From NCBI GenBank assembly GCA_030605575.1, contig JAUWIC010000025.1, forward strand, positions 1-35,316: a DNA stretch of 35,316 nt, written 5' to 3'. The notes under the pieces are model-generated. The model saw only the letters and a list, made by a program, of their open reading frames with translations, ran no database searches and had not been told where the DNA came from. Made by a program: the position numbers and the translations under genes. Positions 7,065 to 16,624 of the stretch are shown in pieces (within the stretch, counting starts at the first letter, position 1; every line of letters begins with the position of its first letter). The DNA is from Dehalococcoidia bacterium. Its GTDB lineage: Bacteria; Chloroflexota; Dehalococcoidia; Dehalococcoidales; E44-bin46.

Positions 7065-8252
7065 ATGAAATACTGTGTTTTGATAATTGATGGGGCTTCG
7101 GGTTGGCCATTACCGGAGCGTGAGGGCAAGACCTGTTTGGAGCTGGCTCATACCCCAAACCTGGAGGCTATGGCGCAGGAAGGCTTTCTGGGACTTGTCC
7201 GCACCGTGCCGCCGGGGATGGAACCCAGCAGTGCCTGCGCTTGTATGTCGGTTCTCGGTTATGACCCCAGGGTCTATTATCGGGGTAGGAGTGCCATTGA
7301 GGCTAAGAGCCTGGGCATCCCTATTGATGACGGGGAGGCTGTTTTTCGCTGCAATCTGGTGGCGGTTCGTGATGGCAAAATGTGGAGCTATAGCTCGGGT
7401 TATATCAGCACTCCTGAGGCAGGGCCGCTTATTTCGGCTTTGAATGAGACCCTGGGTAGTGATAAGATACACTTTTACCCCGGCGTCAGCTACCGACATA
7501 TATGCAAACTGAAAGGGCGAGAGGATACGCTCCTGGCTACCTGCACCCCTCCCCACGATATCCCGGATAAGCCCATTGAGGAGTTTCTGCCTGAGGGTCG
7601 GGGAAGCGACCTATTACGAGACCTGATGAAGCGCTCAGAGGCGGTGCTCCGAGACCATCCGGTAAATATAGAGCGGAGGTCTCGCGGCGATATACCGGCG
7701 ACAATGATATGGCTGTTCTGGGGTAGTGGTAAGATACCCGATATGCCGCCATTTAAGCAGGTTTATGGTCTTAGGGCGGCGGTGACATCCGGGGTTGACC
7801 TGCTCCGGGGCTTAGCCCGAATGGTGGGGATGGATAGATTAGATATACCGGGGGTAACCGATGGTCTGGACAACGACTATGCGGCTCAGGCGGTCGGGGC
7901 TCTAAACGCCCTGGAGGACCATGATTTGGTGGTTATTCATGTTGAGGCGCCCGATGAGGCGGCTCATGCCGGCGCCATTGATGATAAAATAGAGGCTATC
8001 CAGAGGGTGGATAGCGAGGTTGTCAGCCGGCTCCGCTCCTGGCAGTCAGACTCCCTTCGGGTACTAATTATGCCCGACCACCCCACCCCGATACAGACTC
8101 AGACCCATGTTGCCGACCCGGTGCCATTTATGCTCTGGGGACCGGGGTTTACGGCTAACGGGGCGAAAAAATTCACCGAATCCGAGGCCAAAAAAGTAGG
8201 TTTTTTTATTGACAACGGGTATAATATTATGAATATGCTGATAGGTGGATGA
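7065..8252 (+). CDS. apgM: 2,3-bisphosphoglycerate-independent phosphoglycerate mutase, archaeal type
   Basis: This enzyme interconverts 3- and 2-phosphoglycerate in glycolysis and gluconeogenesis, using metals and a phosphoserine intermediate. The 395-residue protein belongs to the ApgM branch of the alkaline phosphatase superfamily. It has an N-terminal VLIIDGASGWP with metal ligand D9, the nucleophile region PSSACACMSVLGYDP (S56 by alignment to the family GSDVANLSLLGYDP) and YYRGRSAIEAKSLG, and the C-terminal metal motifs HVEAPDEAAHAGAIDDK and PDHPTPI. The residue after the predicted nucleophile is Ala where Asp is common. There is no AGGAGG; only G-rich sequence of the adjacent hairpin repeat lies before the ATG. 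It appears monocistronic. Confidence 0.9.
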   Translation: MKYCVLIIDGASGWPLPEREGKTCLELAHTPNLEAMAQEGFLGLVRTVPPGMEPSSACACMSVLGYDPRVYYRGRSAIEAKSLGIPIDDGEAVFRCNLVAVRDGKMWSYSSGYISTPEAGPLISALNETLGSDKIHFYPGVSYRHICKLKGREDTLLATCTPPHDIPDKPIEEFLPEGRGSDLLRDLMKRSEAVLRDHPVNIERRSRGDIPATMIWLFWGSGKIPDMPPFKQVYGLRAAVTSGVDLLRGLARMVGMDRLDIPGVTDGLDNDYAAQAVGALNALEDHDLVVIHVEAPDEAAHAGAIDDKIEAIQRVDSEVVSRLRSWQSDSLRVLIMPDHPTPIQTQTHVADPVPFMLWGPGFTANGAKKFTESEAKKVGFFIDNGYNIMNMLIGG

Positions 8253-8464
8253 TACAATCCTTAATTAAAAAGATAAAAACGTATTATCTCACCTAGTGAA
8301 AACGAGTAGTCCTGAGTGCCTTTCCCTCTGGAATTCAGCTTCTTCTTGTACTTTCTAGTGCCATCTAACGATTCCTAATACTTAAAAGTTAGTTAACAGA
8401 AAAGGTTGTAAGGTTAAGCAGTGCGAATTTGTGATATTGTTGTGACAATTATACTGTATCAAAC

Positions 8465-8506
8465 TTGGGAATAAGGCTTTGGAATAAGGTAAATTTGCCG
8501 TATAAT
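8465..8506 (+). promoter_or_regulatory. Promoter of the sigma-factor gene with overlapping direct repeat
   Basis: TTGGAA (8479-8484) and a perfect TATAAT (8501-8506) are 16 bp apart, about 30 bp before the GTG start. A near-duplicate 12-mer, TTGGGAATAAGG (8465-8476) and TTTGGAATAAGG (8478-8489), overlaps the -35 box with a 13-bp period. A second TATACT with a small inverted repeat ATTGT-TGTG-ACAAT lies further upstream near 8436-8455. The repeat may be an activator or autoregulatory site; that is inference. Confidence 0.5.
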
Positions 8507-8536
8507 ATAACTAGATAACCAATTTGCGGGGAAAAT

Positions 8537-9349
8537 GTGGAAGTAGCTACGTCAGTGAGCGTTACAGAACAGAAAACGTCTTTTATAACAGACCAATCGG
8601 AGAGACTTATTCTTTCTAACATGGACTTCGTTAAAGCACTTGCAAGTAAGTTTAAAGCAAAATTTCCATCAGCAGATATTGATGATTTGATACAAGCTGG
8701 AAATGTGGGACTAATAGAGGCAGCGAGGAGATTTGATACAAAAAGGGCACAAGAGCAAGGCGTCAAGTTTACCACATACGCTTATCCTTGGATTCAAAAG
8801 TATATAATACAAGAATGTGAAAAGGTGATATACACGTTGCATGTTCCAGACAAAGTAAGACGAGAAATAATGAACATAAACAATCTTAAATTTAAACATT
8901 CTCTATTTCTCGGTAGGGAACCGACATTTAATGAACTGGTAAAATATCTAGAAGTGGAAGGGGGAGTTACTAAACAAGAAGCAGAAAAACTTTTGAGGAA
9001 TGTTGGAATGGCAGGAGCAAAAGTTTATTCGCTTGATAGGAAGATTAGCGAAGATTCCGATATTACGTTTGCAGACGTTATTGAAGACCCGAATAGGATT
9101 GAACATACGATTGAAGATCTTCTTCCAGAGAAAATGGAAGACGTTTTAAGTACTCTAACCCCCAGAGAGCATAGGGTACTTCAGGTACGTTTCGGAATAG
9201 GTACTGGCATAGCTTATACGTTAGAGGAAGTGGCGAAGGAATTCAACGTAACTTCAGAGCGTATTCGGCAAATAGAGGCAAAAGCACTAAGGAAATTAAG
9301 GCATCCTTCTCGCTCAAGACGGCTAAAAAATTACATCGAGGAAACATGA
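8537..9349 (+). CDS. Sigma-70 family RNA polymerase sigma factor
   Basis: A 270-residue alternative sigma factor with regions 2, 3 and 4 but no region 1.1. Region 2 spans about 20-110 with the core-binding helix ADIDDLIQAGNVGLIEAARRF and the -10-reading GVKFTTYAYPWIQKYI (about 77-92). Region 3 contains GREPTFNELVKYL. Region 4 has LTPREHRVLQVRFG followed by the helix-turn-helix YTLEEVAKEFNVTSERIRQIEAKAL and ends LRHPSRSRRLK, as in RpoD-like factors. The start is GTG with GCGGGG upstream. Codon use is plainly AT-richer than in flanking genes, and both flanking gaps exceed 200 bp. No anti-sigma gene is adjacent. I could not assign it to a named group such as SigB, SigF or RpoD paralogue. Confidence 0.9.
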   Translation: MEVATSVSVTEQKTSFITDQSERLILSNMDFVKALASKFKAKFPSADIDDLIQAGNVGLIEAARRFDTKRAQEQGVKFTTYAYPWIQKYIIQECEKVIYTLHVPDKVRREIMNINNLKFKHSLFLGREPTFNELVKYLEVEGGVTKQEAEKLLRNVGMAGAKVYSLDRKISEDSDITFADVIEDPNRIEHTIEDLLPEKMEDVLSTLTPREHRVLQVRFGIGTGIAYTLEEVAKEFNVTSERIRQIEAKALRKLRHPSRSRRLKNYIEET

Positions 9350-9355
9350 TGTAAT
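9330..9355 (-). terminator. Possible terminator for minus-strand transcripts at the end of the sigma gene
   Basis: The 8-bp stem ATTACATC/GATGTAAT with a 10-nt loop spans the sigma-factor stop codon. Only on the minus strand is it followed by a T-run (TTTTTT). The stem is AT-rich and weak. It could block antisense transcription into the sigma gene. Confidence 0.3.
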
Positions 9356-9463
9356 ATCACGAAAAGTATAAGATTGGTGTTAAACAAAATGAAAGGCGGA
9401 TATTTTTTCTAAATAAACTGTAATATACTGAATGGGACAATAAACATTCGCATATCATTTAAT

Positions 9464-9492
9464 TTGAAATTGCTCATATTTTTAGGTAGCAT
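9464..9492 (+). promoter_or_regulatory. Predicted promoter of lysC operon
   Basis: TTGAAA (9464-9469) and TAGCAT (9487-9492) are 17 bp apart. The leader to the GTG at 9561 would be about 60 nt, too short for a lysine riboswitch, and no such structure was seen. The -10 match is moderate. Confidence 0.4.
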
Positions 9493-9560
9493 GGCTGTAT
9501 TGTATCCGTAATTTTATTCCTAGTATCAATTAAAAGTCGCAGAGATTGGGGATTAGATAA

Positions 9561-10781
9561 GTGGCTCTAATTGTGCAGAAATATGGTGGCACTTCGGTGG
9601 CGGGTGCTGAGCGGATTAAGAATGTGGCTCGGCGTATAGCCGCCGCCAAGGATAAGGGTGACCGGGTAGTGGTTGTCGTCTCGGCGATGGGTGATACCAC
9701 TGACGAGCTCATTGAACTGGCCTATCAGGTTACCGAGCAACCCAGTGGCCGGGAGCTTGATGTCCTCTTGTCCACCGGCGAGATTGTTTCCAGCACCCTG
9801 CTGGCAATGGCGCTGAGGGATGTGGGCTACGAGGCTATCAGCCTGAGCGGGGCTCAGGCAGGGATAAGGACTGATTCAGCCTATAGCCGGGCTCGAATCC
9901 TGAAGGTCGAATCCCAGAGGGTGGTCAAGGAGCTGGAGAAGGGGAAAATTGTCATTGTTGCCGGCTTTCAGGGTATTACCGGTGAGATGGATATAACCAC
10001 CCTGGGGCGGGGTGGCTCTGATACTACGGCGGTGGCTCTGGCGGCTAGCCTGGGGGCTGAGGTCTGCCAGATATATACCGATGTTGACGGAGTCCATACC
10101 GCTGACCCGCGACTCATCCCTGAAGCCCGGCGGTTGGACGAGATTGGCTACGAGGAAATGCTGGAGCTGGCAACCTATGGAGCTAAGGTGGTGCACCCTA
10201 GGGCGGTTGAGTTGGGCGAGCTGTTTAGTATTCCTATTCAGGTAGCCTCTAGCTTCAGCCAAAACCCAGGTACATTAATTCACGGAGGAGTGTCTATGGA
10301 AGTCCGAAATAAGGTGAGGGGTATAGCTTATGACCTTGATGTGGCTAAGATAACGGTGGTGGGTGTTCCTGACCAACCGGGTATTGCTGCCTCTATCTTC
10401 CAGCCCTTAGCCAAGGCTGGCATCAGTATTGATACCATTGTCCAGAACGCCAGTATTAACAAGATTACTGATTTGACCTTTACTGTGGCTAAAAGTGATT
10501 TGGCGGGAGCCATGCGGGTGGTGAAGCCTATAGCCAAGTCAATCAGGGCTAGGGAGTGTGCCAGTGATGCTAAATTGGGCAAGATTAGCATTATCGGTAC
10601 CGGCATGCAGAATACTCCCGGCTTTGCGGCTAGAATGTTTGACACCCTTAGTCAGCACAACATAAATATCCAGCTAATAACTACTTCGGAGATAAGGATA
10701 ACCTGTATTATTGACGAGGCCAGAGTTAAGGATGCGGTTCGTGCCTTGCACCGGGCATTTGAGGTGGAGATGGAGGAATAG
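9561..10781 (+). CDS. lysC: Aspartate kinase (alpha form; internal beta start predicted)
   Basis: Aspartokinase phosphorylates aspartate, the committed step to lysine, threonine and methionine. The 406-residue protein has an N-terminal kinase domain with KYGGTSV (7-13), the substrate region LSTGEI (70-75), FQGIT...TTLGRGGSDTTA (136-157) and DVDGVHTADPR. Two C-terminal ACT domains (about 260-330 and 340-406) are expected to bind the feedback amino acid. The GTG start at 9561 has only a weak GGGGA. A much stronger start, GGAGGAG (10284-10290) then ATG at 10296, lies in frame at Met246, just before the ACT domains, as in Bacillus subtilis LysC where alpha and beta subunits are made from one gene. 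It is the first gene of lysC-TPR-gyrA-hydrolase. Confidence 0.95.
   Translation: MALIVQKYGGTSVAGAERIKNVARRIAAAKDKGDRVVVVVSAMGDTTDELIELAYQVTEQPSGRELDVLLSTGEIVSSTLLAMALRDVGYEAISLSGAQAGIRTDSAYSRARILKVESQRVVKELEKGKIVIVAGFQGITGEMDITTLGRGGSDTTAVALAASLGAEVCQIYTDVDGVHTADPRLIPEARRLDEIGYEEMLELATYGAKVVHPRAVELGELFSIPIQVASSFSQNPGTLIHGGVSMEVRNKVRGIAYDLDVAKITVVGVPDQPGIAASIFQPLAKAGISIDTIVQNASINKITDLTFTVAKSDLAGAMRVVKPIAKSIRARECASDAKLGKISIIGTGMQNTPGFAARMFDTLSQHNINIQLITTSEIRITCIIDEARVKDAVRALHRAFEVEMEE
10284..10298 (+). promoter_or_regulatory. Internal ribosome binding site and start codon for aspartokinase beta subunit
   Basis: GGAGGAG at 10284-10290 is followed after 5 nt by ATG at 10296-10298, in frame with lysC. 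The site is much better than the one used for the full-length GTG start. Translation would give a 161-residue protein containing only the two ACT domains. Confidence 0.65.
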
Positions 10782-10791
10782 GAGGCGGCGG

Positions 10792-11625
10792 ATGTCATAT
10801 CAGGAAGAGGAACAGGCAGGACTAAGACGGCGGCGCAGTAAACAGGCAATAACCTTAGCCATGCAGGGTCGGTGGCGGGAGGCGGTAGTGGCTAATAAAA
10901 GCCTGATAGAAAACTTCCCCAACGATGTCAATGCCTATAACCGGTTGGGTCGAGCCTATATGGAGCTGGGTGAATATTCTCAGGCCAAGGAGGCCTACAG
11001 CCGAGCCATAGAACTTGACCCTTATAATACGATTGCGACCAAGAACCTTGAACGCTTATCTCGTCTAGGGAAAGCCATGGTTGGTTTACAGGCTGATTCT
11101 GACAAGGTTGAGCCGCAACAGTTCGTTGAGGAAACGGGCAAGGCTGGGGTGGTTAACCTTTACCACCTCGGCGCCCGGGAGATACTAGCCAAAATGGTGG
11201 CTGGTGATAGGGCATTTTTGAAGATAGACGGGTCTAGTTTAGTCGTGGAAAATGCTGGTGGTGAGTATCTGGGGCAAGTCGCCCCCAAGCATGAACAGCG
11301 GCTTATCAAATTAACGGAGGGCGGTAATAAGTATACCGCGGCTATTATCAGTGCGGTGGAAGGGATGGTAACTGTCATTATCAGAGAGGTATATCAGGAC
11401 CCCAATCAGGTGGGAAAACTTTCCTTTCCCGCCAAGATGTTTAAGAGCCCTCGGCCTTATATTAGCGATAGAGTTATTAAACGTGAGTTAGAAGAATATG
11501 AGGAAACGGGGGAAGAAGAGGCAGTGGAAGAGGAGCCGGGCTATACTATAGTCGGCGGGGAAGAAATAGAATTATCGTCTGAGGGCTCTCTTGACACGGA
11601 TGATAAGTCTAATATTGAGGACTAG
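10792..11625 (+). CDS. TPR-repeat protein with acidic C-terminus
   Basis: A 277-residue protein of unknown specific function. The ATG at 10792 is chosen because GGAGG (10781-10785) lies 6 nt upstream and the gene then starts 10 bp after lysC; starts further left would overlap lysC. Two tetratricopeptide-like helical hairpins are visible: [20 protein letters not shown] and [20 protein letters not shown] followed by [12 protein letters not shown] middle part (about 110-220) has no motif I recognise. The C-terminus is very acidic and shows no membrane segment or signal peptide. It sits between lysC and gyrA with short gaps, so cotranscription is likely. The TPRs imply a protein-protein contact role. 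Confidence 0.85.
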   Translation: MSYQEEEQAGLRRRRSKQAITLAMQGRWREAVVANKSLIENFPNDVNAYNRLGRAYMELGEYSQAKEAYSRAIELDPYNTIATKNLERLSRLGKAMVGLQADSDKVEPQQFVEETGKAGVVNLYHLGAREILAKMVAGDRAFLKIDGSSLVVENAGGEYLGQVAPKHEQRLIKLTEGGNKYTAAIISAVEGMVTVIIREVYQDPNQVGKLSFPAKMFKSPRPYISDRVIKRELEEYEETGEEEAVEEEPGYTIVGGEEIELSSEGSLDTDDKSNIED

Positions 11626-11639
11626 GAGGTTCAACCAAT

Positions 11640-14063
11640 ATGGTTTTAGGCAAGATTAAACCGGTAGACATTGAAGATGAGGTAAAGAGCTCTTATCTTG
11701 ACTATGCTATGAGCGTCATCGTTTCCCGCGCCTTACCTGATGTGCGGGACGGGTTAAAGCCGGTTCACCGACGTATTCTTTACGTTATGGATGGTCTGGG
11801 ACTAAGTCATACCAGCTCCTATAAGAAGAGTGCCCGTATTGTCGGCGAGGTGTTGGGTAAATACCATCCTCATGGTGACACCTCTGTTTATGATGCTATG
11901 GTGCGTATGGCACAGGATTTCTCTATGCGATATGTTCTGGTTGACGGGCAGGGCAATTTCGGTAGTGTGGATAATGACCCCCCAGCCGCCATGCGTTATA
12001 CCGAAGTACGCTTGGCTCCCATTTCGGAGCAGATGCTGGTTGACATTGAAAAGAATACTGTTGACTTTATGCCCAACTTTGATGATAGCCTTAAGGAGCC
12101 GGTGGTTTTACCCACTCGGTTACCCAATTTACTGGTTAATGGCAGCTCCGGGATTGCCGTCGGGATGGCGACCAATATCCCACCTCATAATCTAGGCGAG
12201 GTCTGTGACGCTATCTCTTATCTCATTGACAACCCTGAAGCCATGGTCAATGAACTCACCCAATTTATTAAGGGACCTGATTTCCCGACCGGTGGCATTA
12301 TCCTGGGGCAGGATGGAATTAAGAGTGCCTACGCTACTGGACACGGCCGGGTGGTAGTTCAGGCTAAGGCTAGTGTCGGCGATGCCGCCGAAGCCGGACG
12401 TAGCCAAATAGTGGTTACTGAGCTTCCTTACCAGACGAATAAGGCTACCCTGGTGGAAAGGATAGCTGAGCTGGTCAAGGATAGGAAAATTAGGGGCATT
12501 AGTGAACTTCGTGATGAGTCAGACCGCCAGGGGATGCGTATTGTCATTGAGCTAAGGAAGGATGCCCAGCCAAAGCAGGTGCTCAATAGCCTCTATAAAT
12601 ATACCTCAATGCAGTCGGCTTTCTTCGTTAACATGCTGGCTCTAGTTGATGGCCAGCCCAGGGTAATTAGTCTTAAAGAGGCGCTCCAGCAGTATATAGA
12701 TTTTCGCCGTGAGGTTATCACTCGGCGCTCCCGGTTCGAGCTGAAAGAGGCTAAGACCAGGGCTCATATCTTGGAAGGGTTTAAAATCGCTCTGGACCAA
12801 ATAGATAGGGTGGTTGCTACTATTCGAAAATCTAAAACGGCTGAGGTAGCTCGCCAGAACCTTATGACTGTCTTTGGCTTATCTCAGGCTCAGGCGCAAG
12901 CTATTCTTGATATGCAGTTACGCCGGCTGGCTAATCTGGAGCGGCGCAAGATATTTGATGAATATACCGAGGTAGTGAGAAATATTGCTTATCTGGAAGA
13001 CCTTCTGGCTAACCCGAGGCGAATACTGCTGTTGATAAGGGAAGAGGTGAGTGAATTAAAGTCTAAATATGGTGACCCACGGCAGACCGAGATAAGAGAG
13101 CAGGAGGTAATAGAGTTTCGTGATGAGGACCTTATCCCCCACCAGAGAGTGGTGATAACGCTCAGCAATAGGGGATTTATCAAAAGGCTGCCCTCTCGTG
13201 CCTATGAGCCCCAGCATCGGGGTGGCAGGGGTGTTATTGGCATGGTAACCAGGGAGGAAGATGCGGTAAGACTCTTGGCGGTGACTGATACCCATGCCTA
13301 CCTCCTTTTCTTCACCAACCAGGGCAAGGTGTTTCGGATTAAGTGCTATGAAATCCCACCCGATAGTTCCCGGACGGCTAAAGGGACGGCGGTAGTTAAT
13401 CTTTTCCCTCTGGCTGAAAGTGAGCGGGTTACGGCGATGGTAGCCGTAACTGATTTTAAGCCCGATACCTACCTGGTAATGGCTACTGGCCGCGGGGAGG
13501 TTAAAAAGACAGCTATGCAAAACTTCACCTCAGTGCGCAGTAGCGGGCTTATCGCTGTGGATTTGGCTGAAGGTGATGAGTTGGTGGCAACCCGTATAGC
13601 TACTAACCAGGATGACGTCGTATTGGTAACTCAGAAAGGGCAGGCAATAAGATTTGCTGCATCCGAGCTAAGGGCTAGCTCCAGAACTAGTGGCGGGGTA
13701 TGCGGTATCCGTTTGTTGCCCGATGACCGGGTAATCGGTATGGATATTGTCTATCCTGATTCCTTTCTTTTAGCCGTTACCACCGAGGGCTTCGGTAAAC
13801 TTACCCCAATTGGTAATTACCCGCGGCAGCATCGTGCCGGCAGTGGGGTAAGGACCTTTAAGCTTACTGAAAAAACGGGTGAGGTAGCTGCTGCCAGACT
13901 GGTTTCTCTGTCTCAACAACTAATGATTATATCGGCTGACGGCATTATCATCCGCACTCCAGTGAAGGACGAAATTTCCATTCAGAAAAGAAGCACCCAG
14001 GGGGTGACACTGAAGGAACTTGGCCGGGGCGATAAGGTGGTGGCTATCGCCTGCTTTGATTAG
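11640..14063 (+). CDS. gyrA: DNA gyrase subunit A
   Basis: GyrA is the DNA breakage-reunion subunit of gyrase. AGGAGG at 11624-11629 precedes the ATG, and the gene starts 14 bp after the TPR gene. The N-terminal domain has the winged helix and the catalytic Tyr120 in AMRYTEVRL. The quinolone region [16 protein letters not shown] (75-90) carries Thr81 where E. coli has Ser83, and Asp85 matches Asp87. The C-terminal beta-pinwheel contains a GyrA box variant QHRGGRG, which supports gyrase rather than topoisomerase IV. Length (807) is normal. Confidence 0.96.
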   Translation: MVLGKIKPVDIEDEVKSSYLDYAMSVIVSRALPDVRDGLKPVHRRILYVMDGLGLSHTSSYKKSARIVGEVLGKYHPHGDTSVYDAMVRMAQDFSMRYVLVDGQGNFGSVDNDPPAAMRYTEVRLAPISEQMLVDIEKNTVDFMPNFDDSLKEPVVLPTRLPNLLVNGSSGIAVGMATNIPPHNLGEVCDAISYLIDNPEAMVNELTQFIKGPDFPTGGIILGQDGIKSAYATGHGRVVVQAKASVGDAAEAGRSQIVVTELPYQTNKATLVERIAELVKDRKIRGISELRDESDRQGMRIVIELRKDAQPKQVLNSLYKYTSMQSAFFVNMLALVDGQPRVISLKEALQQYIDFRREVITRRSRFELKEAKTRAHILEGFKIALDQIDRVVATIRKSKTAEVARQNLMTVFGLSQAQAQAILDMQLRRLANLERRKIFDEYTEVVRNIAYLEDLLANPRRILLLIREEVSELKSKYGDPRQTEIREQEVIEFRDEDLIPHQRVVITLSNRGFIKRLPSRAYEPQHRGGRGVIGMVTREEDAVRLLAVTDTHAYLLFFTNQGKVFRIKCYEIPPDSSRTAKGTAVVNLFPLAESERVTAMVAVTDFKPDTYLVMATGRGEVKKTAMQNFTSVRSSGLIAVDLAEGDELVATRIATNQDDVVLVTQKGQAIRFAASELRASSRTSGGVCGIRLLPDDRVIGMDIVYPDSFLLAVTTEGFGKLTPIGNYPRQHRAGSGVRTFKLTEKTGEVAAARLVSLSQQLMIISADGIIIRTPVKDEISIQKRSTQGVTLKELGRGDKVVAIACFD

Positions 14064-14094
14064 CCCTTGAGCCTGCCCCCAGTTAGGAGAAAAT

Positions 14095-14790
14095 TTGTCG
14101 GTGAAGTTACTTTTTATCCCTGGTGCTGGGTGTGGCAAACAGGCAGGGAGATGTCAAACTGAGTACTTTAACGGTTCAGAAGCTGTTGCCCTTCCCGGCC
14201 ATCCTGAGGGCAGACCCTGCTCCAGCATAGATGGTTATGTGGAGTGGCTGCGGGGCTATATTCATCAACAGCAGTATCAAGATGTCGTTCTAGTTGGTCA
14301 TTCTATGGGGGGTGCTGTGGCTCAGCTTTACGGGTTAAAGTATGGCGATGAGGTAAAAGCCCTGGTCTTGATTGGCACTGGGGCTAGATTGAGAGTACTC
14401 CCTGACTGGCTCAAAGCAGTTGAGGAGATGGTCACTGATGAGGCTACCTGGATAAAATACTTGGCGGAGCGTTATCGGTCAACCGTTCCTGAAATCAGGC
14501 AGATTGTAATTGAGGAGAGGATGCGGATAGGCCCAGCGGTGATGTTGAACGATTTACTTTGCTGCGATAAATTTGACATTATGGATAGGGTTCACACCAT
14601 CAAGCTGCCAACGTTAGTTATCTGTGGCAGTGACGACGAGCGGGCGCCGGTAAAATATACTCATTATCTGGCGAGTAAGATTGATGACGCCAGCGAGGTT
14701 ATAGTTAATGGGGCGGGTCACTGGGTGCAGACGCAGAAACCGGAACAGGTTAACCAAGCAATAGGCAGTTTTTTGGTTAGTCTTGACTAA
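14095..14790 (+). CDS. Alpha/beta hydrolase
   Basis: A 231-residue soluble alpha/beta hydrolase; the substrate cannot be told from sequence. The predicted triad is Ser70 in the nucleophile elbow GHSMGG, an Asp in CGSDDERAP (179 or 180), and His208 in GAGHWVQ. The oxyanion region FIPGAG follows the first strand. No signal peptide is seen, so it is probably cytoplasmic. The TTG at 14095 has AGGAG 5 nt upstream; the in-frame GTG at 14101 is an alternative. It follows gyrA by 31 bp and its stop overlaps the end of the convergent radical SAM gene by 14 bp. Esterase, lactonase or thioesterase activity are all possible. Confidence 0.88.
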   Translation: MSVKLLFIPGAGCGKQAGRCQTEYFNGSEAVALPGHPEGRPCSSIDGYVEWLRGYIHQQQYQDVVLVGHSMGGAVAQLYGLKYGDEVKALVLIGTGARLRVLPDWLKAVEEMVTDEATWIKYLAERYRSTVPEIRQIVIEERMRIGPAVMLNDLLCCDKFDIMDRVHTIKLPTLVICGSDDERAPVKYTHYLASKIDDASEVIVNGAGHWVQTQKPEQVNQAIGSFLVSLD

Positions 14791-16624
14791 GCCGTTGATA
14801 TTTTTGCTGGCATGACGGTTGCCAGCTCTGGAGTCCGCAGACATTACAAGCTTGATAACGGCAGTCAGGGGTTTCTTTGCCCTTTATAGCCCGCTGATAT
14901 TCTAGCTTCAGGAAAGCTGGAGTTAGGCCAACATCAATATGAGCCCAGGGTAGGGGTTCATCTAACCGGCGCTCCCGCCGGGCATAGAAGTCGGGCTCAA
15001 CCCCAGCCTCCTTAAAAGCGTTAAGCCAATTCTGGTAATTAAAGTGTTCGCCCCAGCCATCAAATATTGAGCCCAGTTGCCAGGCACGGTAGATAACTTT
15101 ACCCAGTCGCCTATCGCCTCGTGACAATGCGGCTTCAAGAAGACTGACTTGAGGCTCATGCCACGATAACCTGATTCCTTTCCGGCGTAATCCCGATTTA
15201 AGCAGGTCATGTTTAGAGTTTAGCTGCGGTTCGCCTTCCTGAGCCACCCACTGAAAGGGCGTATGTGGCTTGGGCACGAAAGTAGATAGGCTGATTCTTA
15301 GTTGAGGTCTTTTCCCTTTAGCCTTCTTGCCCAGGGAACTAACCTTATCTACTAGCCGGATGATGCCCTCTATATCATCAGCGGTTTCCGTGGGCAAGCC
15401 GAGCATAAAGTATAGCTTGAGGTTTGTCCAGCCTCGGTCAAAGGCAGCGGCCGCCGTTTTCAGGAGTTCATCTTCAGGAATATTCTTATTGATGATGCGT
15501 CGTAATCTTTCGCTCCCGGCCTCAGGAGCAAAGGTGAGCCCCGGCTTCTTGTGGTAAAGAAGGGAGTCCATTAATCTTATTGAAAAGCTATCAATGCACA
15601 GACTGGGTAGTGACAGGCTGAGATTGTAGTCCTGATAACGGTGATACAGGCTCGCTACCAGCTCATCAATTTTGGAGTAGTCACTGGTGCTTAATGAGAC
15701 CAGGGAGACCTCGTCATAGCCGCAGTTGGCAATAAGCTCCCCTGCTGCCTGGAGCACTTCCTCTTGGGGACGCTCACGCACCGGGCGGTATATATTGCCT
15801 GCCTGGCAAAAGCGGCAGCCACGGCTGCAACCTCGCTGAATTTCTATCACCCCTCGGTCATGGACTACCTCAATGTAAGGGACTACCGGCTTGGTCACCG
15901 GGGGCGGGAGTTTGGCTACTATCCGCCGCTGGATTTTGGCGCTAGCCTCGGCTACGGTGGGGGTAATGCTTTTGAATAGACCATCAGCCTGGTATTCCAC
16001 TTGATACAGGCTGGGGACATAGATGCCGGGGATAGTAGCCACGTGACGAAATAGCTCTTCTCTCGGTGCTCCCTTGCCCTGCCGTTTCCAATCTCGGAAG
16101 CTATTAACCAGCTCCAGTAATACCTCCTCACCCTCCCCGATTATAAACAAGTCAATAAAGTCAGCCATAGGCTCGGGGTTAAGGGTACAGCTACCACCAG
16201 CGATTACTATGGGATGGGAATCATTTCTCTCTGAGCTCAGGACTGGTATCTGGGCTAGGTGAAGCATATTCAATACATTGGTATAGGTAAGCTCATAGCC
16301 CAGTGAAAACCCGATAATATCAAAATCTCCCAGGGGGTGCTTGGATTCAAGGCTGAACAGGGGAATACCTCTGGTGCCCATTATGGCTGCCATATCCGGC
16401 CAGGGAGCATAGACCCTCTCCGCCAGGACATCGGGCTGGCTGTTGAGTAGCTCATAGAGGATAGGCAACGCCATATTGGACATGCCTACTTCATATAAAT
16501 CCGGGTAGGAGAGGACAACCTTGATATAGGTCTTGTCCCAGTCTTTTATAACGCTATTCCATTCCCCACCGGTATAGCGGGCGGGCTTGGTAACCTGATG
16601 CAGTATACTATCGGGATAGCTCAA
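14777..16624 (-). CDS. B12-binding-type radical SAM protein, TIGR03960-like
   Basis: A 615-residue radical SAM protein. The N-terminal part (about 35-180) looks like the cobalamin-binding-like fold that precedes many radical SAM domains, with IIGFSLGYEL and VIAGGSCTLNPEPMADFIDL. The cluster motif is C266-SRG-C270-RF-C273. The C-terminus has a CRYQACNVCGLQ segment that may bind metal. This matches the TIGR03960 family, which has no proven substrate; relatives often neighbour a DUF2344 partner, which is absent here. The start is TTG at 16624 with GGAGGAGG 4 nt upstream, overlapping the stop of the upstream gene, so the pair is translationally coupled. It ends in a 14-bp convergent overlap with the hydrolase. 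Confidence 0.88.
   Translation of the reverse strand: MSYPDSILHQVTKPARYTGGEWNSVIKDWDKTYIKVVLSYPDLYEVGMSNMALPILYELLNSQPDVLAERVYAPWPDMAAIMGTRGIPLFSLESKHPLGDFDIIGFSLGYELTYTNVLNMLHLAQIPVLSSERNDSHPIVIAGGSCTLNPEPMADFIDLFIIGEGEEVLLELVNSFRDWKRQGKGAPREELFRHVATIPGIYVPSLYQVEYQADGLFKSITPTVAEASAKIQRRIVAKLPPPVTKPVVPYIEVVHDRGVIEIQRGCSRGCRFCQAGNIYRPVRERPQEEVLQAAGELIANCGYDEVSLVSLSTSDYSKIDELVASLYHRYQDYNLSLSLPSLCIDSFSIRLMDSLLYHKKPGLTFAPEAGSERLRRIINKNIPEDELLKTAAAAFDRGWTNLKLYFMLGLPTETADDIEGIIRLVDKVSSLGKKAKGKRPQLRISLSTFVPKPHTPFQWVAQEGEPQLNSKHDLLKSGLRRKGIRLSWHEPQVSLLEAALSRGDRRLGKVIYRAWQLGSIFDGWGEHFNYQNWLNAFKEAGVEPDFYARRERRLDEPLPWAHIDVGLTPAFLKLEYQRAIKGKETPDCRYQACNVCGLQSWQPSCQQKYQRLSQD

Noticed and set aside
9493-9560. 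Lysine riboswitch upstream of lysC
   Set aside because: The leader is only about 60 nt and AT-rich; the lysine riboswitch is far longer with a conserved five-helix junction.
10711-10791. Earlier start for the TPR gene, overlapping lysC
   Set aside because: It would overlap lysC by 71 bp with no binding site; GGAGG at 10781-10785 clearly serves the ATG at 10792.
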